Of a DNA stretch of 64,000 nt, positions 7,947 to 15,092 are shown in pieces. The translations under genes and the position numbers were made by a program. The stretch is from the NCBI GenBank assembly GCA_037046615.1, contig JBAOHD010000012.1:1-64000 (forward strand), given 5' to 3'. The notes under the pieces are model-generated. The model did no database searches. It was not told the DNA's origin and saw nothing but the letters and a program-made list of their open reading frames with translations. This DNA comes from Phosphoribacter sp037046615. Its GTDB lineage: Bacteria > Actinomycetota > Actinomycetes > Actinomycetales > Dermatophilaceae. The number at the start of each line of letters is the position of its first letter. The first letter of the stretch is position 1.

Positions 7947-8257
7947 GCGATCCTCCTCGCGTTCTTGAAAGGCTCGCGGATCCGGTAGGTGTCGGGGCGG
8001 CCGTTGCGGTAGGCACGGCCACCGGCGATGCCGGTGTAGAGGGAGAGTGCGGCGAGATCGCGGCATTCGAGCGCGACGGGGCAGTCGTCGCAGACGGCGG
8101 CAGGGCCGATGAGGATGCGGGCACGGTCGGCGACAGTTTGGGCGGTGAGGTATGCCGTCTCCCAGGCAGCCCAGCGTTGCGTGAGTTCTTTGCAGTTGCC
8201 CTCGCCGAGTTTCCAGGCGATGTCGCGGGCGAGGACATCCCGGCTGATCCCTCTCAT
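7943..8257 (-). CDS. WhiB-like iron-sulfur regulator within the transposon
   Basis: The 104-residue protein has the four-cysteine pattern of WhiB proteins: C22, then C56-x2-C59-x5-C65 (AVCDDCPVALEC). A GIAGGRAYRNGR segment follows, corresponding to the G(V/I)WGG turn and basic tail of the family; the usual Trp is replaced by Ala. WhiB proteins carry a 4Fe-4S cluster and control transcription with the principal sigma factor. It is coupled by ATGA overlaps to the genes on both sides, so it probably controls transposon genes. The spacing between the first and second Cys (33 residues) is longer than the usual 29 or so. Confidence 0.75.
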   Translation of the reverse strand: MRGISRDVLARDIAWKLGEGNCKELTQRWAAWETAYLTAQTVADRARILIGPAAVCDDCPVALECRDLAALSLYTGIAGGRAYRNGRPDTYRIREPFKNARRIA

Positions 8258-8634
8258 GGCAGCTCCGGCGCGTCATTGGTCCGGCACTGGTCTTGAATCC
8301 AACGCTCACGGAGATCATCGATGACGGAGGGGTAGAGGGCGTCGGGGGTGAAGGTGAGGCCTTCCAGCCCTGCGGCCAAGGCCGTGGCGGTGTCTGTCGT
8401 GCACAGGCCTATCGGGAGCCCATCGTGGGTCACCACCCAGGTCTGGTCTGGCAGGGGTGAGGCCCGGTTCTTGGTAGCGGTGAGCCATTCCTCGACCAGC
8501 AGCCGGAGCTCTTCGTAGTAGTGCTGGTAGTGGACGTGATCGATGTCTGAGAGGCGCGTGCTGTCGATCGCGGTGAGCATCTGGGCTGTGCGCTGGTGCA
8601 GGTTCTCGAGAGCGGGGTTGTCGATGGGTGTCAT
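8254..8634 (-). CDS. Hypothetical protein of the transposition operon
   Basis: The gene encodes 126 residues (MTPIDNPALENLHQRTAQML, then DQTWVVTHDGLPIGLCTT). A helical N-terminal half precedes a short beta-rich domain. Its ATG overlaps the tniQ stop and its stop overlaps the WhiB-like start, both as 4-bp overlaps, so it is certainly part of the operon. No family was recognised. Confidence 0.6.
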   Translation of the reverse strand: MTPIDNPALENLHQRTAQMLTAIDSTRLSDIDHVHYQHYYEELRLLVEEWLTATKNRASPLPDQTWVVTHDGLPIGLCTTDTATALAAGLEGLTFTPDALYPSVIDDLRERWIQDQCRTNDAPELP

Positions 8635-10130
8635 CCGTATCTCCTAGTGATCGCGGCCCAGGTGGCCTGTGTGGCCGGGATGGTGATGACGTCGGCGTCG
8701 GCGAGCAACTGTTGCCCGGCTCGGTAGAGCGCGAGGCGGGCCTCTGGGTCGATGGCGGCGTCGAAGGCGCGCACGTGCCGGTCAGGGACGAGGGTGAACG
8801 GGCCCGTCCACATTGGCCCGCGGGTGAAGCGCGTCCAGATCCAGCCCAGTGCCAAGACCCGGGGCGCGTGCCCGTCGATCTCCGGCAGGTGCCTCACCTG
8901 GACGGCCAGCCGGGGCAGCGTGATGACGGGGCGCAGGATGTCGCGGCGGCGCTGGTAGTCCACGAGACCCTGGTTGATGAGGACCGTGACCGCGTCGCCG
9001 AGGAGTTGGGCGTCCGTGTGGTTGATGCCGCGGCCGAGGCGTATGCCGTCCAGCAGTCGGCTGGTGTCGGTGTCGATCGTGCCGAAGGCGAAGGCGGCCC
9101 GGCTGGACGAGCACGAGCCTCCGTGGGTTTGGGTGAGCATCATGTGCAGCGCGAGGGCGCCGTGCCAGCGGGTGCGCCAGTCGGCGGGGTCGGGAAGCCC
9201 GTCGTCGTCGGGATGCGGCAGCAATGCGGGGACGTGGTCAGGGCGCACGCCGTGCCGGACAGCGAGGTGCTCAAGCTGGGTGAGCAGCCAGCGCAGGCGG
9301 CCGCTGTCGGTGGCGTTGAACCCCGCGAGGATCGGTTGTCGTTGGGGCGCGGGCGGACGCTGCGGAAGGTACTTGCGTGGATGGCGAGCCGACTGCCCGC
9401 GCCGGCGCGTGTGACCTTCCCGGGAGAGCTGGTCGTGGCTGCGGGTGGAGTGCAGGGCTGGGGAGGCGCTGGCCAGGATCGTGGCGACCGTGGCGGGGTC
9501 TGCACAAGGGAAGGCGCCCCACGCCCGAGCGGCTGCCTGGTCGACCAGTGGGAGGGATGCGTGGCGGAAGGGCCAGGTGTCGTCGATTGTCTGAGCGATG
9601 AGGGCGCACAGGCGGCGGAACCGGCCGAGCCGGACGCGGGCGCTGTGATGGGTGATGGAGGCCTCGGCCAGCTCGATGAGCTCGTGGACGAGGACGCGGA
9701 GATCCCGCGGCGTGTCCACGCTCGTCGCTGCCGGTGCTGCGGTCACGGGCTCGAGTAGGACGTTGCAGTGCCGGCACATGGGTGACAGCGCGGTCTGCCA
9801 AAGCAACTCGCGGCGCCCGGTGCGGGGCGTGCAGTGCGGGCAGATCCAGTCGGCGGAGAAGTGCAGGCGCCAGCCGCCGCGGTGGGTGACGCCTTGACCG
9901 CGAACGGTAGGCGGGTAGCGATCCATCGTCAGCTGCGCCACGGCGATGGGCTCTAGCCCCGCGAGTGAGGCGACGGTGGCGATCTCGTGCTGGGGGACGC
10001 CGACGTCATGACGGTGGGACGGCAGGACACGGCTCGGGGGCAGGCCGTTGGCGTCGGCGAGGCGGGCGGCATACGAGGTGAGAGCTTCACCGGTCGCAGG
10101 GACGGGGCGGACCGGGAGGACCACGGTCAT
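8631..10130 (-). CDS. TniQ-like target-selection protein (second copy, 499 aa)
   Basis: The start is the ATG at 10130, overlapping the stop of the TniB gene. The N-terminus (VLPVRPVPATGEALTSYAARLADANGLPP) matches TniQ, followed by zinc-binding motifs CPHC and CRHC around residues 90-120. TniQ proteins bridge the AAA+ ATPase to the target. The element thus carries two different TniQ proteins. One may direct insertion next to dnaB and the other to mobile or other targets, as with TnsD and TnsE in Tn7 or the paired TnsD/TniQ of some CRISPR-associated transposons. No CRISPR array is present here. Confidence 0.8.
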   Translation of the reverse strand: MTVVLPVRPVPATGEALTSYAARLADANGLPPSRVLPSHRHDVGVPQHEIATVASLAGLEPIAVAQLTMDRYPPTVRGQGVTHRGGWRLHFSADWICPHCTPRTGRRELLWQTALSPMCRHCNVLLEPVTAAPAATSVDTPRDLRVLVHELIELAEASITHHSARVRLGRFRRLCALIAQTIDDTWPFRHASLPLVDQAAARAWGAFPCADPATVATILASASPALHSTRSHDQLSREGHTRRRGQSARHPRKYLPQRPPAPQRQPILAGFNATDSGRLRWLLTQLEHLAVRHGVRPDHVPALLPHPDDDGLPDPADWRTRWHGALALHMMLTQTHGGSCSSSRAAFAFGTIDTDTSRLLDGIRLGRGINHTDAQLLGDAVTVLINQGLVDYQRRRDILRPVITLPRLAVQVRHLPEIDGHAPRVLALGWIWTRFTRGPMWTGPFTLVPDRHVRAFDAAIDPEARLALYRAGQQLLADADVITIPATQATWAAITRRYG

Positions 10131-11170
10131 GACTGGCGCTTCTTCTTGGCAGTCTGGTCGAGCTGGCCGTCCACCGAGCGTTCGCTGAGTTTGATCGCGT
10201 CGAGGTCGTTGTGGGTGATGATGCTGCGCCGGTCGTGGACCGCGTCCAGGACCGAGCCGGCGACCAGCTTGGCGACCTCGCCGACGTAGCCTTGGGTGCG
10301 GCGCCAGATGTGCTGCGCCAGTCGGTTGACGAACAGATCTGGCGGCGCTCCGGGGATGTGCTGCAGGGGCTCGTGGCCGGCGGTGGCGAGTAGCCCTTGC
10401 CATGCGGCCTTCTTCTCGATGGTGCTGATCTGGAAGGCGTCGACGGTCATCGTGGTCAGGCGGGCGCGGATCTGCGGGTCGTCAAGGATGGCGGTGCCGT
10501 GCAGGTCCGCGCCGACGAGGATGACGGTGCCGTTGTTGATCTCGCCGAGCTCGGTGTTGAGGAACTTGATGTAGTCCAAGACCGCCCGGCCTTGGGCGCT
10601 GGTAGAGCGCAGCATGTGGGCGTCGTCGAGGATGACGGCGCGCACTCCGTGCATCCGCAGCGCGTGGAGCACCCGCGTGGTGGTCGTGCGGGCGAGGCCT
10701 TCGGGTGGGTAGCCGAGGTACAGCAGAATGAGCGCGTTGATCTCCTTGATCGAGCTGGACGACATCAAGGTCACGTAGACCACCGGCACCCAGTCCGCGA
10801 TCACCCCGGGCTGCGGCGACCAGGTCGGGCGCGCGGACGTGACCTGGTCGCCCAGGACGGAGCGGTGCAGCCCGAACCCCCAGTGCTTCAGCAGGGTCGA
10901 TTTGCCGGCGGAGAACGGCGCCGTGACAGCGACCATCGGCATCGCTCCCGGCGGTCGGAGCCGGTTCGTGGCCACGATGTCATCGAGGTGGGTCTGCACG
11001 GCCCGCATCGGTTGCGAGACCACGACGGTCGAGTTCATCGCCACGGTCAACCGGCGGAAGTAGTCGTCCCGCGAGTCTCGCGGCAGCGCCTCGTACTCGA
11101 CGATGGACAGCGGGTCGGGCCACTCGGGCGCCGGTGTCGTCGCTTGGCGGTGCCAGTCGTGTGCGTCCAT
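10127..11170 (-). CDS. TniB/TnsC-like AAA+ ATPase
   Basis: From the ATG at 11170 the protein has 347 residues. Walker A is in AVTAPFSAGKSTLLKHW (the first Gly of the loop is replaced by Ala). Walker B is VRAVILDDAHMLR, and the sensor region is GTVILVGADLHGTAIL. These match the TniB group of transposon ATPases that form the regulator between target selector (TniQ) and transposase (TniA). The gene starts directly behind the transposase stop at 11172 and overlaps tniQ by 4 bp, so the four proteins are made together. Confidence 0.85.
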   Translation of the reverse strand: MDAHDWHRQATTPAPEWPDPLSIVEYEALPRDSRDDYFRRLTVAMNSTVVVSQPMRAVQTHLDDIVATNRLRPPGAMPMVAVTAPFSAGKSTLLKHWGFGLHRSVLGDQVTSARPTWSPQPGVIADWVPVVYVTLMSSSSIKEINALILLYLGYPPEGLARTTTTRVLHALRMHGVRAVILDDAHMLRSTSAQGRAVLDYIKFLNTELGEINNGTVILVGADLHGTAILDDPQIRARLTTMTVDAFQISTIEKKAAWQGLLATAGHEPLQHIPGAPPDLFVNRLAQHIWRRTQGYVGEVAKLVAGSVLDAVHDRRSIITHNDLDAIKLSERSVDGQLDQTAKKKRQS

Positions 11171-11171
11171 C

Positions 11172-13376
11172 TCAGACCATCTCTCGGTAGTCGGGCCAGG
11201 CCTCGTCGTCGACCTCCCGGGCCTGTCCTGGCGCAGCTTCGTCGGCCGGCCCGGCAGCCAACGACCTAACGAACGGCAAGCGGAGAACGCCGTGGCGCGA
11301 CTCCTCCAGGGCTCGCGTGGCTGCTGCGGCCTCGGCATGGTCGAGGAGAGCCTTCTCGTGCCGCAGGCGGGCCGCCGTGAGCTTGGTTCGCCACTCGGCC
11401 ATGTCAGAGGCCGCGGTGATTTGGGTGAGCTCGTCGATGAGTTCGAGCATGACTTTTCGTTTGGACAGGGCCTTGTTACCGCCTCGTTCGCGCATCAGTC
11501 GTCGCGCCTCGTCGACGACGACGTCGGTGAGGGGCGCGTGCACGAGGTGGGACTCGCGCCATTCCAGTTGGTGCACGCGGTCGGTGAACGGATGGCGGAT
11601 CCACAGGTGTTGTCGTTCCCGGTGGTCGTAGAGGAAGGGAATTCGGTCGTCGCCGGCCCGGAACGTCCCAGGTCTCACCTGGCGGAGTTCGTCGAGGATG
11701 TCGCCGTCGTAGGTCAGGCCGCGGTACTCGACGCCGGCGTTGCCGATCTTGAGCCAGCGTTTGGGGAGGAATTGGTAGATGAGGTCGGGTCGCTGCGGAA
11801 CGACGAGGTTCCCGGCAGCCGGCAGCAGCATGTCGAAGCGTTCGAGCGGGGTGAAGTGACCCGCTTCCATCCTGGGCAGGCGTATGCCGTCGTGCGGGGA
11901 CCGGTGATAGTCAAGGGCGATGAACCGATGGAGGTGCTCCTCGAGCTCGCGCGCTGTCAGCAGGGGCTTGTCGGCGATCATGACCGTGCGACCGCGTTCG
12001 GTGACTCGCCGGCCCTTGAATCCGGGGATCTGCTGGCAGGCGCGCTGAAGGCTCTCGTGCCAGCGCTCAACATGCGAATTGTCCAAGGGGCGGCTTCCAC
12101 GCGAAGGGAGTAGGTCCACTCCGAAGTCAGTGAGTAGGGCGCGGAATTCGGCGGACAAGAAGATGGCGCCGTTGTCGGCTCGGACTGACATGGGAGTTAC
12201 CGCGGGTTTGATGTGCTCGCCCCGGATGGCCCGGCTGGTGTTGGGTCTTGGCGACCGGTGGGCGTAAATGGGTCGCCCGTCGAAGTCGAGACTGACCGGG
12301 AGGCCGCACCAACGGAAGCTGTCGACCGTCACGTCGTCGTCTCCCTCGACGAGCATGGACATGGGGCGCATGGCGTCGTAGAGGCAGAGGCTCGCTTCGA
12401 ACGAGGTGGCGCTTCGGGGTACCACGCGTAGTGCGACGATCACTCGGGTGGGCACGGAGATGACGGTGATGACCTCAACCGAGTGGACACGCCCGGTGAG
12501 TGGGTCTATGACGAAGCCGTCCCACCTGGTGACGTCCACCGCCAGATGGCCGGGGTGGACCGCGGGATAGCTGCGCCTGCCCGAGCTCTTGCGGAGGTCC
12601 TTGCCTCGGTTCTGACGGGTGGTGTTGCCGATGGCTCTCATGCGGGCCGAGAGATACTCCTGGAGCAACCTCTGAGGCAAGTGAACATCCGTGATCCCCT
12701 GCTGCTTCAGCTGGACGCGGATCTGCCGCTCGACTTCCTTCTGGTTGTCGATGCTGATGTCCCCGTCGTAGCGCGAGAAGGTCTCCTCCGCGATACGAAG
12801 GAATCTCGAGTCGAGGGCCTCAAAGCCTTGGATGCCTTTGGTCTTGCGACCGTCGACCAGCCCTCGAAGGCCCTCGCGCTGCCAGGCTTTGACCCAGAGT
12901 CGAACCGTGCTCTCCGAGACGGACTCCGAGATAAGGTCACCGGCCTGGACTCGTCGCATGACGACTCGGTCAGCGCTTCGCTCCACCGACAGTTGCCGTG
13001 CCATCCGTCGAATCCGAAAGGTCAGGCTGACGTCGTAGCCATCACCGAAAGGATGGAACGGCTCACCGGGTCTGGCGAAGTCAGCGAGCCCGTCGCGGTA
13101 TCCGGTGAGGATCTCCAACACGACTTCAAGTCGTGCCAGGGCCTCCAGACGGACGGCCAGGGGAAGGCTGCTCCACCACGGCTCAAGCGCGAGATGCACT
13201 CCTTGGACGCCTGTTTCGTCCGTCTCGCGGGCCTCGAGTTGGTCCCAGCTGACCTCCTGTTCATCCCCGACGACGGTCTTGACACGAATGCCGTAGCGCT
13301 CGATGGAGAGAACGAGGACCGGGCCGTTGGGCATGAGTAGCCGCATGCCCTTGGCGATGAGGACCTCTTGGCTCAC
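11172..13376 (-). CDS. TniA/TnsB-like DDE transposase
   Basis: The protein has 734 residues from a GTG at 13376 that overlaps the tnsA-like stop (GTGA). An N-terminal winged-helix/HTH region (SESVSESTVRLWVKAWQ) precedes an rve integrase core. The acidic residues lie in HLAVDVTRWDGF, VRADNGAIFLS and DNSHVERWHESL (D, D, E). A Mu-type C-terminal domain follows. It cuts the 3' ends and joins them to target DNA. The terminal TGTCGA repeats at 228 and 32094 are its expected binding sites. Size and domain order agree with TniA/TnsB of Tn5053 and Tn7-like elements. Confidence 0.9.
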   Translation of the reverse strand: MSQEVLIAKGMRLLMPNGPVLVLSIERYGIRVKTVVGDEQEVSWDQLEARETDETGVQGVHLALEPWWSSLPLAVRLEALARLEVVLEILTGYRDGLADFARPGEPFHPFGDGYDVSLTFRIRRMARQLSVERSADRVVMRRVQAGDLISESVSESTVRLWVKAWQREGLRGLVDGRKTKGIQGFEALDSRFLRIAEETFSRYDGDISIDNQKEVERQIRVQLKQQGITDVHLPQRLLQEYLSARMRAIGNTTRQNRGKDLRKSSGRRSYPAVHPGHLAVDVTRWDGFVIDPLTGRVHSVEVITVISVPTRVIVALRVVPRSATSFEASLCLYDAMRPMSMLVEGDDDVTVDSFRWCGLPVSLDFDGRPIYAHRSPRPNTSRAIRGEHIKPAVTPMSVRADNGAIFLSAEFRALLTDFGVDLLPSRGSRPLDNSHVERWHESLQRACQQIPGFKGRRVTERGRTVMIADKPLLTARELEEHLHRFIALDYHRSPHDGIRLPRMEAGHFTPLERFDMLLPAAGNLVVPQRPDLIYQFLPKRWLKIGNAGVEYRGLTYDGDILDELRQVRPGTFRAGDDRIPFLYDHRERQHLWIRHPFTDRVHQLEWRESHLVHAPLTDVVVDEARRLMRERGGNKALSKRKVMLELIDELTQITAASDMAEWRTKLTAARLRHEKALLDHAEAAAATRALEESRHGVLRLPFVRSLAAGPADEAAPGQAREVDDEAWPDYREMV

Positions 13377-14173
13377 GCCGGGGCCTCGGCTCGTGGTCGC
13401 GACACTGAAGTCGAGCGACTCAGCTGTCTGTCGAGATCGCAGAGCAGGTCGCCGCGCCAGACGGCGTGCCACATGCACGCAGTGAACTGCCGTCCCTTGT
13501 CGTCCCCATCGAGGACCGCGCCGATGGTGCTGATCCGGGTATCGCGCAGCAGCATCCCCAACGTCGTGGCGTAGTCCGCGGGCTCGCGTCGGAATCCGTG
13601 CAGCCACATCAGGTTTGCTCGACGAACTCGGGTGAGGCCCGCGAAGACCTCGTAGTGCCACCCCATGGTTGGGCAGGCGGAGGCCGTGAGCTGAGACTTG
13701 ATCCTGAAGTCCTCGTCCTGGCGGCGCGCCGCCCGAACGTCCCAGACGGTAACCACACCCTCGCTATCCACGCTCAGCAGGTCCGGGGTGTGTTCCATGC
13801 GACGCCGTGCTCGCTTCGCAGGCAGTCGCAGCCGCATCGGCTGGGAGACCAGCCAGGTGACGTCCCTACGCCGGTCGAGTTCGCGGAGCAGATCATGCTC
13901 AAGCCCCGACTCGAGCCTGATGTGTTCCCCCGTGGTGGTCGAGTAGGCGTAAACCGGAACGTGCCGGGAGTTGGCCTTCGAATGGGGCGTTCGAACGCTC
14001 CGCATGGAACGCAGCTCCGGCAGTCGCTTGCCATTCCAGGCTTGGACGCCACCGCCGACGTCGAACCACCACTCCACCGGATCGTCCGTGAGGACCACAG
14101 GGGCTGGCTGCCGACGGGCAGGCGAAATAGACTTGGGCACGCGGCGGCACCTTCGTTTCTGCGAAAGATTCAT
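13373..14173 (-). CDS. TnsA-like transposon endonuclease
   Basis: The start is taken at the ATG 14173 (266 aa); a GTG at 14260 in frame would add 29 residues, and a GGAGG lies between the two. The region ESGLEHDLLRELDRR, then EHTPDLLSV, then VVTVWDVRAARRQDED corresponds to the E, D and (E/Q)xK motifs of the TnsA restriction-like fold, which cuts the 5' ends of the transposon. Here the last motif reads D-V-R, with Arg in place of the catalytic Lys. The enzyme may therefore be altered or weak, which would favour cointegrate formation. It is the first gene of the transposition operon. The nuclease call rests on motif order and gene position. Confidence 0.75.
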   Translation of the reverse strand: MNLSQKRRCRRVPKSISPARRQPAPVVLTDDPVEWWFDVGGGVQAWNGKRLPELRSMRSVRTPHSKANSRHVPVYAYSTTTGEHIRLESGLEHDLLRELDRRRDVTWLVSQPMRLRLPAKRARRRMEHTPDLLSVDSEGVVTVWDVRAARRQDEDFRIKSQLTASACPTMGWHYEVFAGLTRVRRANLMWLHGFRREPADYATTLGMLLRDTRISTIGAVLDGDDKGRQFTACMWHAVWRGDLLCDLDRQLSRSTSVSRPRAEAPA

Positions 14174-14291
14174 CGGGGCCGTCCACGGGGCACCTCCGTC
14201 GCAACCGGATGGTGCCCCACTTCGTTGGCCCAGACTCACCGTAGAGTCCCCGGCCCCCACCTGTCGACATGGGGAGGGTTCACGTCGGGCG

Positions 14292-14380
14292 ATCGATTAT
14301 TTCGTTCCATCCGCTATCCACAGGGCGAGGTCGTCTCCTAGACATCTAGTGCCCTGACCTGCAGGAACGCAATAATCGAT
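14292..14380. promoter_or_regulatory. Inverted repeat pair and palindrome upstream of tnsA
   Basis: ATCGATTATTTCGTTCC at 14292-14308 is repeated inverted at 14364-14380 with one mismatch. The right copy overlaps a perfect palindrome ATCGATGG-TC-CCATCGAT (14376-14393). The pair lies between the divergent tnsA and 14425 genes, so it is a likely operator region for a transposon regulator such as the WhiB-like or HTH protein. Internal transposase-binding sites are the alternative. Confidence 0.55.
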
Positions 14381-14424
14381 GGTCCCATCGATGTCGGGAT
14401 CGCTGCCCAGGAGGGAACTCCGCC

Positions 14425-14994
14425 ATGAAGAGTTTTGGTCTCAGTGCCGACGAGTTCGCTGATCTCCTAGGGGGACTAGGGAGCGACGCCAAGTGCCTCA
14501 ACCCGGACTGCAACGCAAGGCTGACCTACCGCGCGACTCGACGAGGCAGGCAAGCCCTCTACTGCGACGAGGTATGCCGCCGCTCCACGTGGCGCGCGAA
14601 GGAAAAGCTCAAGGCCAAACTGAAAGCAGTGCTTGAGAGCCACGAGATGCGTGAACGGCCGGCCACAGGCCAACGTCTACGAGCCGCCGAGGCTCAACTC
14701 CGGTGGCTCCTCGCGCGTTATCCCAGTGATCAATTCCAGGAAGACGGTGGCGTCGAAGCGGTGGACGACGACCATCCGCCGCTCGCCGTCATCTTCGCGC
14801 GGATGGACGATGACTGGACGGAGGAAGCTCTCCAGGAAGCCAGCCGGTACGACGCCCGAATGCGTGTGAAGTACATGAATCGACGGAGTAGGCCGATCCC
14901 AGTCACACCCACCCCAGAGGCGAGGCGCCGAGCCGCGATCGCACGTGAGCAACGCCTCGAGGTCGAGCGCCTCGTACTCACCCTCAACTCTTAG
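14425..14994 (+). CDS. Hypothetical protein with an N-terminal zinc-ribbon-like motif
   Basis: The 189-residue protein carries C24-x4-C29 and C47-x3-C51 (KCLNPDC, then YCDEVCRRS), a plausible zinc site, followed by a basic helix (KEKLKAKLKAVLE) and an acidic middle. The ATG has a good AGGAGG at 14409. It is transcribed divergently from tnsA and precedes the defence operon by 98 bp. It could bind DNA or RNA and regulate either block. No named family was recognised. Confidence 0.6.
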   Translation: MKSFGLSADEFADLLGGLGSDAKCLNPDCNARLTYRATRRGRQALYCDEVCRRSTWRAKEKLKAKLKAVLESHEMRERPATGQRLRAAEAQLRWLLARYPSDQFQEDGGVEAVDDDHPPLAVIFARMDDDWTEEALQEASRYDARMRVKYMNRRSRPIPVTPTPEARRRAAIAREQRLEVERLVLTLNS

Positions 14995-15092
14995 TTCCGC
15001 GCCACGACGAAGCTCTCGAGGTGTGGCTGTCGGTCCCGTCAAGCAGACTGGCCCAAGCAGCCCGGGTCGAGACAGTAAGGGGGTGAGCAGAG

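Noticed and set aside
14262..14271. TGTCGACATG as a true end of the Tn7-like element
   Set aside because: Only about nine bases match the terminal repeat, the word is itself nearly palindromic, and neither AAAGC nor another 5-bp duplication could be paired with it.
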